This document shows positions 8,442 to 16,401 of a stretch of 44,402 nt of DNA, piece by piece. The stretch lies in assembly GCF_025351295.1 (NCBI RefSeq), contig NZ_JANXWD010000068.1, positions 1 to 44,402 of the forward strand, in the 5' to 3' direction. Under the pieces are notes generated by a model. The model searched no databases, had not been told where the DNA came from, and worked only from the letters and a program-made list of their open reading frames with translations. Both the position numbers and the translations under genes were made by a program. How positions within the stretch are numbered: position 1 is the first letter of the stretch; each line of letters opens with the position of its first letter. Source of the DNA: Phenylobacterium sp. (GTDB lineage Bacteria > Pseudomonadota > Alphaproteobacteria > Caulobacterales > Caulobacteraceae).

Positions 8442-9065
8442 ATGCTGAAATGGACGTCCTACCTCGACGACGAAGACGACGAAGACGGCGACGAAAACGC
8501 CCGCAAGCCCGACATGCCGATGACCGCCGGCCCGGTGCAGAACGCGCTCTACAAGTCGCGCACCGTGCTGATCTTCGGCGAGATCGACATGCGCCTGGCC
8601 GAGCGGGTCACCGCCCAGATCACCGCCTTCGCCGGCGAGAGCGACAAGCCGATCCGGGTGATCATCAACTCCCCCGGCGGCCACGTGGAGAGCGGCGACA
8701 CCATCCACGACATGATCCGCTTCTGCGGCGCGACCGTGAAGGTGATCGGCACCGGCTGGGTGGCCTCCGCGGGCGCGCACATCTTCCTGGGCGCCAGGAA
8801 GGAAAACCGCCTCTGCCTGCCCAACACCCGCTTCCTGCTGCACCAGCCGGCCGGCGGCGTGCGCGGCCAGGCCTCGGACATCCAGATCGAGGCGGAAGAG
8901 ATCATCAAGATGCAGGATCGGGTGAACCGGATGATCGCCAAGGAAACCGGCCAGACCTTCGAGCGGGTGGTCAAGGACACCCAGCGGAACTTCTGGATGA
9001 GCGCCGAGGAAGCCGTCGACTACGGACTGGTCGGCAAGATCATCACGGATGCGTCCGAGGTCTAG
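8442..9065 (+). CDS. ClpP-family serine peptidase paralogue with an Asn in the catalytic triad
   Basis: 207 residues with an acidic N-terminal tail (DDEDDEDGDE, 9-18) and a ClpP/crotonase-like core. Conserved features are INSPGG (75-80), the nucleophile Ser109 in GWVASAG, and His134 in NTRFLLHQPAGG. The position aligned with E. coli ClpP Asp171 (DTERD) is Asn183 here (DTQRN). No clpX or clpA lies nearby, so this is a stand-alone paralogue rather than the clpP-clpX housekeeping pair. The frame opens upstream at a GTG (8349), but the family begins near the ATG at 8442. It may be poorly active alone and work in mixed rings with the main ClpP; that is inference from ClpP1 of Listeria, which also has Asn. 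Confidence 0.85.
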   Translation: MLKWTSYLDDEDDEDGDENARKPDMPMTAGPVQNALYKSRTVLIFGEIDMRLAERVTAQITAFAGESDKPIRVIINSPGGHVESGDTIHDMIRFCGATVKVIGTGWVASAGAHIFLGARKENRLCLPNTRFLLHQPAGGVRGQASDIQIEAEEIIKMQDRVNRMIAKETGQTFERVVKDTQRNFWMSAEEAVDYGLVGKIITDASEV

Positions 9066-9077
9066 GGACTAACCCAT

Positions 9078-9206
9078 TCCGCTCATCCCGGCGAACGCCG
9101 GGACCCAGATGGACTGGCTCGGAGGTGGGTTCGAATAGCTCGGCGCTGATCCTGTCAGCCTCAGCGCCTGGCGATCTGGGTCCCGGCATTCGCCGGGATG
9201 AGCGGA
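9078..9206. repeat. Paired REP-like palindrome (CATCCCGGC family)
   Basis: Two 33-base arms, 9078-9110 and 9174-9206, are inverted copies of each other (ATCTGGGTCCCGGC on one side). Each arm is itself a hairpin: TCCCGGC-GAAC-GCCGGGA on the left and TCCCGGC-ATTC-GCCGGGA on the right. The 63 bases between are not repeated. This is the arrangement of a BIME/REP doublet, a class widespread in alphaproteobacteria. The right arm ends inside the GGAGG ribosome-binding site of the next gene (9204-9208). Confidence 0.85.
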
Positions 9207-9213
9207 GGTTGTA

Positions 9214-10848
9214 ATGACGGAGCCGTGGTGGAAGGGCGCGATCCTCTACCACGTCTATGTCCGCAGCTTCTTCGACAGCGACGGCGACGGGCATGGCGAC
9301 CTGCCCGGCGTCGCTGCCAAGCTGGACTATATCCAGAGCCTGGGGGTCGATGGCCTTTGGCTGTCGCCGATCCACCCGTCGCCGAACCGCGACTGGGGCT
9401 ATGACATCGCCGACTTCGAAGGCGTGCAGGGGGACTACGGCAAGCCGGATGATTTCCAGGCGCTGCTGGACGCCGCGCACAGCCGCGGGCTGAAGGTGGT
9501 GCTGGACGAGGTGCTCAGCCATACCTCGGATATCCACCCGTGGTTCGTCGAGAGTCTGACCGGCGGCCACGACGGGCCCAAGGCGAACTGGTACGTCTGG
9601 GCCGATCCGCAGGAAGACGGCACGGCGCCCAACAACTGGCTCAGCGTGTTCGGCGGTCCGGCCTGGGCCTACCAGCCGGCGCGGCGGCAGCACTACCATC
9701 ACAAGTTCCTGCGCCAGCAGCCGAAGCTGAACTGGCGCGACCCGGGCGCGCGGGAGGCGGCGCTGTCGGTGCTGGACTACTGGCTGGCCAAGGGCGTCGA
9801 TGGCTTCCGCCTGGATGTGGCGGGGACCTTCCTGCACGACGCGGCCCTGACGCCCAATCCGCCCGTGCCGATGGCCGAGCGGCGGGGGCTGAACTGGAGC
9901 CACGCGGGCAATCTGCAGTTCCACTATTTCGACTCCAACCTGCCCGAGAATGTCGAAACCCTGGACCTGATCCGCCGGCGGGTGGAGGCGCACGATGGCC
10001 AGGGCGGCGGCACGCGGTTCGTGTTCGGCGAGTTCTCGGAGGAGGAGCCGCGGTGCGGGGCCTATCTGGCGCCGGCCGACGGCCTGCACTCGGGCTACAC
10101 CTTCGTCATGCTGCTGGCGCGCAAGCTGCAGCCCAGTTTCGTCACCGAGCACTACGCGACGCTGGCCGCCTATCCGGCCCACTGGCCGACGATCAGCTTC
10201 TCCAACCACGACGTGCCGCGCACGGTCAGCCGGTTCGGCGGCCCAAACTCTTCCTTGGGGGACGGGCCGCGGGAGCTGGCGAAGATGCTGTTCGGCCTGC
10301 TGGTGACGCTGAAGGGCACCACCCTGATCTACCAGGGCGAGGAACTGGGCCTGCCGCAGGCCGCCCTGCCGCGCCACCTGCTGCGCGACCCGGTGGGGGA
10401 TCTCTACTACCCCTACGACGGTGGGCGCGACGGGTGCCGCACGCCGATGCCGTGGACCACCGGCGAGCACATGGGCTTCACCACCGGCGAGCCGTGGCTG
10501 CCGCTGGCCGTCGAGCACCGGAGTCTCAGCGTCGAGGACCAGGAGGGCGATCCCGACTCGACCCTGGCGTTTTCGCGGCTGGTCATCGCGCTGCGCAAAT
10601 CCGAGCCCGCCCTGACCCTGGGCGGCATCGAGTTCCTGGAGACCGAGGCGCCGCTGATCGCCTTCGTGCGCCGCCACGCGGGCCAGTCGATCGCCTGCGT
10701 CTTCAACCTCAGCGACGAGCCGCAGGTGCTGGCGGCCCCGGCGCTGGCCGGCGCCGAACTGCTGCCGCTGCGCTCCGGAGAGGCGGACCTGCGCGGCGAG
10801 TCGGTCGGAATTTCGCCCTATGCCGCGGTCTTTCTTAGGCTTCCCTAG
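9214..10848 (+). CDS. GH13 alpha-glucosidase/alpha-amylase family enzyme
   Basis: 544 residues, intracellular (no signal peptide). TIM-barrel glycoside hydrolase family 13: region I DEVLSHTS (D98), nucleophile D201 in GFRLDVAG, acid/base E273 in FVFGEF, and D333 in SNHDVPR. The start WWKGAILYHVYVRSFFDSDGDGHGD is that of the oligo-1,6-glucosidase/alpha-glucosidase branch. DGDGHGD (22-29) is a likely calcium loop. It would cleave short alpha-glucosides such as maltose or isomaltose, or transfer glucose. The ATG has a perfect GGAGG, partly inside a REP palindrome. No maltose transporter or regulator is nearby, so it is not in the usual mal cluster. Confidence 0.92.
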   Translation: MTEPWWKGAILYHVYVRSFFDSDGDGHGDLPGVAAKLDYIQSLGVDGLWLSPIHPSPNRDWGYDIADFEGVQGDYGKPDDFQALLDAAHSRGLKVVLDEVLSHTSDIHPWFVESLTGGHDGPKANWYVWADPQEDGTAPNNWLSVFGGPAWAYQPARRQHYHHKFLRQQPKLNWRDPGAREAALSVLDYWLAKGVDGFRLDVAGTFLHDAALTPNPPVPMAERRGLNWSHAGNLQFHYFDSNLPENVETLDLIRRRVEAHDGQGGGTRFVFGEFSEEEPRCGAYLAPADGLHSGYTFVMLLARKLQPSFVTEHYATLAAYPAHWPTISFSNHDVPRTVSRFGGPNSSLGDGPRELAKMLFGLLVTLKGTTLIYQGEELGLPQAALPRHLLRDPVGDLYYPYDGGRDGCRTPMPWTTGEHMGFTTGEPWLPLAVEHRSLSVEDQEGDPDSTLAFSRLVIALRKSEPALTLGGIEFLETEAPLIAFVRRHAGQSIACVFNLSDEPQVLAAPALAGAELLPLRSGEADLRGESVGISPYAAVFLRLP

Positions 10849-10865
10849 AGGGCTAAAACCGCGCC

Positions 10866-11972
10866 ATGCCTGACGGCGAAACCTCCGCAGCCCGCGCCGC
10901 CGCCACCCAGACCGCGGGGCGGTTCGGCCAGGGCTTCCTGACCGACGCCTGGTATCTGGCGGCGTTGAGCGGCGACCTGAAGCCCGACCAGTTGCGGCGC
11001 GTCGAGATGCTGGGTGAGCCGGTGATGCTGGGCCGCGCGCGGGGCGGGACGCTGGTCGCCCTACGCGACGTCTGCCCGCACCGCGCCGCGCCGCTGTCAG
11101 CCGGCCGCTTTCACCGCGACGCCGCGGGCGTGGAGACCGTGCAGTGCCCCTATCACGGCTGGCGGTTCGGCGCGGACGGCGCCTGCGCGGCGATCCCGTC
11201 GCTGACCGCCGGCCAGGCCATGGACGTCTCGCGCATCCAGGTGAGGCGCTATCCGGTCGCCGAGCGCCAGGGGCTGGTGTTCGTCTGGATGGGATCGACG
11301 CCGGCCAGCCAGCCGGACGCGCCGCCACCGGTGTTCCCGGGCGTGGTCGGCGGACGGCCGAAGCTGGTCGACCGGGTGGTGTTCGCGGCCCACATCGACC
11401 AGGTTGTGGTGGGGCTGATGGACCCGGCGCACGGGCCCTACGTCCACCGCCAGTGGTGGTGGCGCACGGCCGGCAGCGAGCACGACAAGCAAAAGCGCTT
11501 CGAGCCGCGCGAGGCCGGCTTCGCCATGGTGCGCCACAAGCCCTCGAAGAACAGCCGGGCCTATGGGTTGCTGGGCGGCCAGCCGCTGACCGAGATCGTG
11601 TTCCAACTGCCGGGACTGCGGTGGGAGCATGTGACGGTCGGCAAGCGCCAGGTGCTGTCGCTGACCTGCCTGACGCCCATCGACGATGCGCGCACCCAGG
11701 TCACCCAGATCGCCTGGTCCGACCACCCGGCCTTCGTGCTGCTGAAGCCGCTGATCGCCGCCTGGTCGCGCACCTTCCTGCGCCAGGACGGCGACATGGT
11801 GCAGTTGCAGAACCAGGGCCTGAAGTCAGATCCCGCCCTGCTTTGGATCGACGACGCCGACCGCCAGGCCAAGTGGTACCAGGCGCTGAAACGCGAATGG
11901 ACAGCCAGCCGGCGCGAGGGCCGGCCGTTCGTCAACCCCGTGGAACCCGCGACCCTGCGTTGGCGCAGCTAG
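10866..11972 (+). CDS. Rieske non-haem iron oxygenase, large subunit
   Basis: 368 residues. The N-terminal Rieske [2Fe-2S] domain has C70/H72 (DVCPHRAAPLS) and C94/H97 (QCPYHGW). The C-terminal catalytic domain holds the mononuclear iron triad in GLMDPAHGPYVH (H189 and H194, with a carboxylate expected further on). The architecture is that of vanillate O-demethylase/phenylpropionate dioxygenase-type single-subunit oxygenases, which hydroxylate or demethylate ring compounds. The ferredoxin reductase partner that such enzymes need is not in the window. The gene starts 17 bases after the GH13 gene on the same strand. Substrate unknown; a steroid, aromatic ether or polycyclic compound is possible. 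Confidence 0.88.
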   Translation: MPDGETSAARAAATQTAGRFGQGFLTDAWYLAALSGDLKPDQLRRVEMLGEPVMLGRARGGTLVALRDVCPHRAAPLSAGRFHRDAAGVETVQCPYHGWRFGADGACAAIPSLTAGQAMDVSRIQVRRYPVAERQGLVFVWMGSTPASQPDAPPPVFPGVVGGRPKLVDRVVFAAHIDQVVVGLMDPAHGPYVHRQWWWRTAGSEHDKQKRFEPREAGFAMVRHKPSKNSRAYGLLGGQPLTEIVFQLPGLRWEHVTVGKRQVLSLTCLTPIDDARTQVTQIAWSDHPAFVLLKPLIAAWSRTFLRQDGDMVQLQNQGLKSDPALLWIDDADRQAKWYQALKREWTASRREGRPFVNPVEPATLRWRS

Positions 11973-11999
11973 GCCAGCGCCGACACCCAAACAAGTTCG

Positions 12000-12069
12000 T
12001 CATCCCGCGGTCGACCGAACTTCATGCTGGACCTCCGCGTTCCACCGCGTGTTGCTGGCGGCGGGATGA
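12000..12069. repeat. Inverted repeat TCATCCCGC / GCGGGATGA around the VanY-type start
   Basis: Nine-base arms at 12000-12008 and 12061-12069 flank a 52-base centre. The arms resemble the ends of the CATCCCGGC palindromes at 9.1 and 29.7 kb, and the right arm contains the start codons of the next gene. The centre starts with a palindrome, GGTCGACC (12009-12016). Confidence 0.5.
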
Positions 12070-13001
12070 TGAAGTTTCGAGACGTCATGAAGTTCCTGGG
12101 CGTCTCGGCGGCGGCGGCGGTCCTGCTGCTGCTCCTGGTGCTGCGGGTGACCAGTTGCGCCCCGCTGCACCCCCAGGGCGCCCCCGGCCCGGACGGCCAG
12201 CCGCTCGCCGCCGAGGAGCCGCCCGGCGCTCTGCAGCCGGTCACCGCCGACTGCCGCGACCCCGGCTGGACCGCCGCCGCCCAGGCCAACGCCAACGCCC
12301 TGCAGACCCTGGCCTGGGCGCCGTTCGGCCGGCCGGAGACCGGGTGGGAGATCTACGTCCCGCTGATCCAGCACGAAATCCGCACAACCTGCCCGGCCAA
12401 CAGCGAGGGCTTCGCCGCCGCGCTCGGCATCTGGCAGCGGGCCCAGCAGCAAGGCGGGGACGGGATCCTGAGCGAGACCGCGTTCCTGGCGATGAAGAGC
12501 GCGGCGCAGACCCGGCGAGAGTTCGTGCGCTTCACCGCGTTCGGCGCCTGCCCGGAGACGCCGGACCTGATCACCGCCGCCCAGATCGCCGAGGGTTATG
12601 GCGGCAAGCCGGTCTGGCTGCGGCCCCGCGCGCTGGCCGCCTACCGCCGGATGGTGGCGGCCGCCCGCGCCGCGGTGCCGGAAGCGGCGGCCGATCCGCA
12701 GATGCTGACCATCTTCTCCGGCTATCGCAGCCCCGCCGCCGACGCAGCGCGCTGCCAGGCCGAGGGCAATTGCGACGGCATCGTCCGCGCCCGCTGCTCG
12801 GCGCACCGCACGGGGCTGGCGGCGGACATCGATGTCGGCCATGCGCCGGGGTTCACGGTGGATTCCTCGGCCGATCCGAACCGGCTCTACATGACCCGGA
12901 CCGCCACCTACCGCTGGCTGGTGGCCAACGCCGAGCGCTTCGGCTTCGTGAACTACCCGTTCGAACCCTGGCACTGGGAGTGGACGGGCGAGCCGCCGTG
13001 A
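12066..13001 (+). CDS. D-alanyl-D-alanine carboxypeptidase, VanY type, probable lipoprotein
   Basis: 311 residues. A hydrophobic N-terminus (13-26) ends in VTSC, a plausible lipobox with Cys31, so the protein is probably a lipoprotein facing the periplasm. The C-terminal domain is LAS-type metallopeptidase: H247 and D254 in AHRTGLAADID, then H303 in EPWHWEW. FSGYRSP before them is typical of VanY/DacY enzymes. It would trim D-Ala-D-Ala ends of peptidoglycan stem peptides. Two adjacent ATGs (12066, 12069) are possible starts, both within the right arm of an inverted repeat. Residues 30-100 are a Pro/Ala-rich linker. The next gene starts 16 bases on. Confidence 0.85.
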   Translation: MMKFRDVMKFLGVSAAAAVLLLLLVLRVTSCAPLHPQGAPGPDGQPLAAEEPPGALQPVTADCRDPGWTAAAQANANALQTLAWAPFGRPETGWEIYVPLIQHEIRTTCPANSEGFAAALGIWQRAQQQGGDGILSETAFLAMKSAAQTRREFVRFTAFGACPETPDLITAAQIAEGYGGKPVWLRPRALAAYRRMVAAARAAVPEAAADPQMLTIFSGYRSPAADAARCQAEGNCDGIVRARCSAHRTGLAADIDVGHAPGFTVDSSADPNRLYMTRTATYRWLVANAERFGFVNYPFEPWHWEWTGEPP

Positions 13002-13017
13002 CTCTAGGGTTCGCGCC

Positions 13018-13815
13018 ATGACAACCGCGACCCTGAACGGCGTCTCCATCGGCTATGACGACATCGCCCCGCACGGCCCGGCCGAGCGGACCGTCCTGTT
13101 GCTGCACGGCTTCGCATCGAACCGGAACGAGGGGTGGAAGCGCACGGGCTGGTACACCGCTTTCGAGCGCCGCGGGACGCGGGTGATCGCCCTGGACCAG
13201 CGCGGCCATGGCGACAGCCTGCGGTCGCACGATCCCGCCGACTACGGCCGCCTCAAGCTGGCCGCCGACGCCCTGGCGTTGCTGGACCACCTGGGCGTGG
13301 GGCGGTGCGAGGTGTTCGGCTATTCGATGGGCACGCGCACGGCGCTGCAGATCGCCATCGACGCGCCGGAGCGGGTGAACAATCTGATCCTTGGCGGGGT
13401 CGGCGGGAAGCTGTTCGATCCCCGGCCCGCCGCCGCGCTGGACGCCATGGCCGAGGCGATGTCGGCGGACGATCCGGAGACCATCAAGAACGAGATGCTG
13501 AAGAGCTTCCGCCAGTTCGCCGACGAGCAGGGCGAGGACCGCCAGGCCCTGGCCGCGTTCTCGGCCGCCGAGAGCCCGGACCTGGACCAGGCCGCCATGG
13601 GCCGCCTGCCGATGCCGGTGCTGGTGGTGGCCGGCGACCGCGACGAGGGCGCGGGCGATCCCAAGGGGCTGGCCGACCTGTTCCCGCACGGCAAGGGCGT
13701 GACGTTGCGGGGCTGCGACCACTTCTCGGCCATCCCGCACGGGTCGCTGAAGGCCGCAGTGTTCGACTTCCTGGACGGCGTCCCCGACGAAGACGACTTC
13801 CCGCCGTTCGAGTAG
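13018..13815 (+). CDS. Alpha/beta hydrolase
   Basis: 265 residues, cytoplasmic. Classical alpha/beta-hydrolase fold: oxyanion motif LLHGFASN (28-35), nucleophile Ser103 in GYSMG, acid Asp207 in VAGDRDE, and base His235 in GCDHF. The DQRGHGDS stretch (60-67) is typical of the esterase/epoxide-hydrolase-like branch. The acidic tail DEDDF at the end is unusual but short. The gene begins 16 bases after the VanY-type gene and probably shares its transcript. Substrate unknown. Confidence 0.9.
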   Translation: MTTATLNGVSIGYDDIAPHGPAERTVLLLHGFASNRNEGWKRTGWYTAFERRGTRVIALDQRGHGDSLRSHDPADYGRLKLAADALALLDHLGVGRCEVFGYSMGTRTALQIAIDAPERVNNLILGGVGGKLFDPRPAAALDAMAEAMSADDPETIKNEMLKSFRQFADEQGEDRQALAAFSAAESPDLDQAAMGRLPMPVLVVAGDRDEGAGDPKGLADLFPHGKGVTLRGCDHFSAIPHGSLKAAVFDFLDGVPDEDDFPPFE

Positions 13816-13820
13816 CTGTC

Positions 13821-14012
13821 CTCTCCCCCGAGCGAAGCGAGAGAGGGAGAGGGTAGGGAGAGGGCCGGCTGGAACTCTCAGTCGCTCCCATGGTGGTCCA
13901 AGGGCCCGCGGCGGCGACGCTCATGGGTCAGGGCTGGACCCGGCCCCGGATCGCGCTCTCACGCACCGGCCCTCTCCCTACCCTCTCCCTCTCGGCTTCG
14001 CCGGGGGAGAGG
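13821..14012. repeat. Long inverted repeat between convergent genes (CTCTCCC family)
   Basis: Arms of about 48 bases, 13821-13868 and 13966-14012, are imperfect inverted copies made of CTCTCCC/GGGAGAG units, for example CCCTCTCCCTACCCTCTCCC on the right arm. A 97-base centre separates them. It fills the gap between the ends of two converging genes and would form a very stable hairpin in RNA from either strand, so it may also serve as a bidirectional terminator. It is a different family from the CATCCCGGC palindromes. Confidence 0.8.
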
Positions 14013-14023
14013 AGGATCTGCCT

Positions 14024-14656
14024 CTAACTCCGCGGGCCCATATTGTAGGGCCCGCCCCTTTCCAGCGCGCGCTTGTAGGCCGGCCTTGCCTGGAAGCGAT
14101 CGACCCAGGCCTTGATGTTCGGGTACTGGGCGCCGCGGCCGGTCGAGGCAGCGATCTCGCCGACGAAGCTCATCTGGACGTCCGCGGCGGTGAGGTCGGA
14201 GCCGACCAGCCAGTCGCGGCCGGCCAGCGAGGCCTCCACATAGCCCAGGTGGTTGGCCGTCTCGCTCTCGATGCGCGGCTGCAGCGGCGCGCCCGCCTCG
14301 CCCAGGCGCCCCACATAGAGGGCCAGCATCAGCGGCAGCATCGCCGAGCCTTCGGCGTAGTGCATCCACTGGTTGTAGGCCTCATAGGCGTCGGTCCCCG
14401 TCGCCGGGGCCAGCCGGCCGGCGCCGTACTTGCGCTGGATGTAGTCGATGATCGCGCCGGACTCGATCACGGTCAGGTCGCCGTCGGTGATCACCGGGGA
14501 CTTGCCCAGCTGGTTGACGGCCCTCAGTTCGGGCGGCGCCAGGCGGGTGGTCGCGTCGCGGGCGTAATGCTTGATCTCATAGGGCGCGCCCAGTTCCTCC
14601 AGCATCCACAGGATGCGCTGCGAGCGGGAATCGTTCAGGTGGTGGACGACGAGCAT
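14024..14656 (-). CDS. Glutathione S-transferase
   Basis: 210 residues, cytoplasmic. N-terminal thioredoxin-like domain (1-80): SRSQRILWMLEELG supplies the first helix with a likely catalytic Ser, cis-Pro is in GKSPVI, and IESGAIIDYI forms the gamma-glutamyl contact. The C-terminal all-helical domain contains LTAADVQMSF, the conserved GST capping motif. It conjugates glutathione to electrophiles or reduces peroxides; the class (beta or theta-like) cannot be fixed. It is divergent from the acyl-CoA dehydrogenase, with 83 bases between the starts. Confidence 0.9.
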   Translation of the reverse strand: MLVVHHLNDSRSQRILWMLEELGAPYEIKHYARDATTRLAPPELRAVNQLGKSPVITDGDLTVIESGAIIDYIQRKYGAGRLAPATGTDAYEAYNQWMHYAEGSAMLPLMLALYVGRLGEAGAPLQPRIESETANHLGYVEASLAGRDWLVGSDLTAADVQMSFVGEIAASTGRGAQYPNIKAWVDRFQARPAYKRALERGGPYNMGPRS

Positions 14657-14739
14657 GATGGGCGCTTCCTGTTCTCTTGGGCTCGCCTAGAAAGCGGAAT
14701 GACCTTACGCAACGCAAGCTTGCCTATAGTCAGGATCCC

Positions 14740-16386
14740 ATGAACCTCGTCGTCCCGGACCTTCTCGACCTGCTGGACCGCGCCGCGGACGAAGCCGCTG
14801 CGCTGGTGGCCGCGATCACCGGCTCGGTGGGCGGGCGCGTCCGCAGGGGCGACCGGCTGGACCGCGCCGCCCTGGACGCCGAGCAGCACATCGCCCACGG
14901 CCTGGCCTGGGCGGCGGCCTATGCCGAGACCCTGCGCCAGACCGCGACCTGGGGCCGGGCGCTGGACGCGCAGGGGCGGTTCGGCGAGGCCGAGGCCCTG
15001 CCGGCCCAGCTGCTGGCGCACGAATATATGAGCCAGCTGGCCGGCGGCATCCCGATGAACCAAGCGGAGATCTTCCGGCCCGCCGATGTCTTCCACCCGG
15101 CCGAGCGGATGACCCACCTGATCGGGCGGCTCAGGCTCGGCGCCTCGCAGGCGGCCAAGTCGCGGATCGTCGAGCTGCTGGACCGGGCGCGGGGCCGGCC
15201 CTCGCTGGAGGCCAGCGGCCTGGATGAGACCCTGGAGGCGGTGCGCGACCAGTTCCATGCCTTCACGGCCGAGAAGATCGCCCCCTTCGCCCATGGCTGG
15301 CACCTGCGCGACGAACTGATCCCGCTGGCGCTGCTCGAGGAGCTGGGCGCGCTGGGGGTGTTCGGCCTGACCGCGCCGGAGGACTGGGGCGGGTCGGGGA
15401 TGGGCAAGGTGGCCATGTGCGTGGTCTCCGAGGCTCTGTCGCGCGGCTGGATCGGGACCGGCTCGCTGGGCACCCGCTCGGAGATCGCCGCCGAGCTGAT
15501 CCTGGCGCACGGGACCGCGGACCAGAAGCGCCGGTTCCTGCCGGGGATCACTTCAGGCGCGATCATCCCGACGGCGGTGTTCACCGAGCCGGAGGCGGGG
15601 TCCGACCTCGGATCGCTGCGGACCCGGGCGGTGCGCGACGGGGAGGTGTGGCGCATCCACGGCGCAAAGACCTGGATCACCCATGCGGCGCGCGCCGACC
15701 TGATGACCCTGCTGGTGCGCACCGATCCGGCGCGCAAGGACCACCGGGGCCTGTCGATGTTCCTGGCGCAGAAGCCGCGCGGCACGAACGCCGATCCGTT
15801 CCCGGCGCCCGGTATGAGCGGCGGCGAGATCGGGGTGATCGGCTATCGCGGGATGAAGGAGTACGAGATCGCCTTCGATGGGTTCGAGGTCCCGCACGCC
15901 TGCCTGCTGGGGGGCCAGGAGGGCCAGGGCTTCGCGCAGCTGATGGCGACCTTCGAGAGCGCGCGCATCCAGACGGCGGCGCGGGCCATCGGCGTGGCGC
16001 AGAACGCACTGGACCTCGCCCTGGACTACGCCCTGCAGCGCCGCCAGTTCGGCGAGCCGATCGCGAATTTCCCCCGGGTGGCCAACAAGCTGGCGATGAT
16101 GGCGGCCGAGCTCCTGGGCGCGCGGCGGCTGGCGTGGTTCGCGGCGCGGACCAAGGACGAGGGCAGCCGCTGCGACCTGGAGGCCGGCATGGCCAAGCTG
16201 ACCGCCGCCCGCATCGCCTGGGCCTGCGCCGACAACGCGGTTCAGATCCATGGCGGAACCGGGTTCGCGGTTGAACAGCCGATCAGCCGCATCCTCGCCG
16301 ACGCCCGCATCCTGAACATCTTCGAAGGCGCTGGCGAGATCCAGGCGCAGGTGATCGCGCGCCGGCTGCTGGAAGGCGCGAACTGA
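14740..16386 (+). CDS. Acyl-CoA dehydrogenase with an N-terminal extra domain
   Basis: 548 residues. Residues about 1-155 form a helical domain (DLLDLLDRAADEAAALVAAI and so on) absent from ordinary 380-residue family members. The acyl-CoA dehydrogenase fold follows: TAVFTEPEAGSDLGSLRT binds FAD and substrate, GAKTWITHA is the second signature, and NIFEGAGEIQ carries the presumed catalytic base Glu529. It oxidises an acyl-CoA to the enoyl-CoA and passes electrons to ETF, encoded 4.5 kb downstream. The ATG follows a TATAGT box (14725-14730) so closely that the mRNA could be leaderless. The frame opens at 14677, but that start has no support. The chain length of the substrate is unknown. Confidence 0.92.
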   Translation: MNLVVPDLLDLLDRAADEAAALVAAITGSVGGRVRRGDRLDRAALDAEQHIAHGLAWAAAYAETLRQTATWGRALDAQGRFGEAEALPAQLLAHEYMSQLAGGIPMNQAEIFRPADVFHPAERMTHLIGRLRLGASQAAKSRIVELLDRARGRPSLEASGLDETLEAVRDQFHAFTAEKIAPFAHGWHLRDELIPLALLEELGALGVFGLTAPEDWGGSGMGKVAMCVVSEALSRGWIGTGSLGTRSEIAAELILAHGTADQKRRFLPGITSGAIIPTAVFTEPEAGSDLGSLRTRAVRDGEVWRIHGAKTWITHAARADLMTLLVRTDPARKDHRGLSMFLAQKPRGTNADPFPAPGMSGGEIGVIGYRGMKEYEIAFDGFEVPHACLLGGQEGQGFAQLMATFESARIQTAARAIGVAQNALDLALDYALQRRQFGEPIANFPRVANKLAMMAAELLGARRLAWFAARTKDEGSRCDLEAGMAKLTAARIAWACADNAVQIHGGTGFAVEQPISRILADARILNIFEGAGEIQAQVIARRLLEGAN

Positions 16387-16401
16387 GCGCAGCGCGGCTG
16401 C

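Noticed and set aside
9078..9206. Possible CRISPR-like repeats
   Set aside because: Only two inverted arms with one unique centre; no direct repeats of equal spacing and no cas genes.
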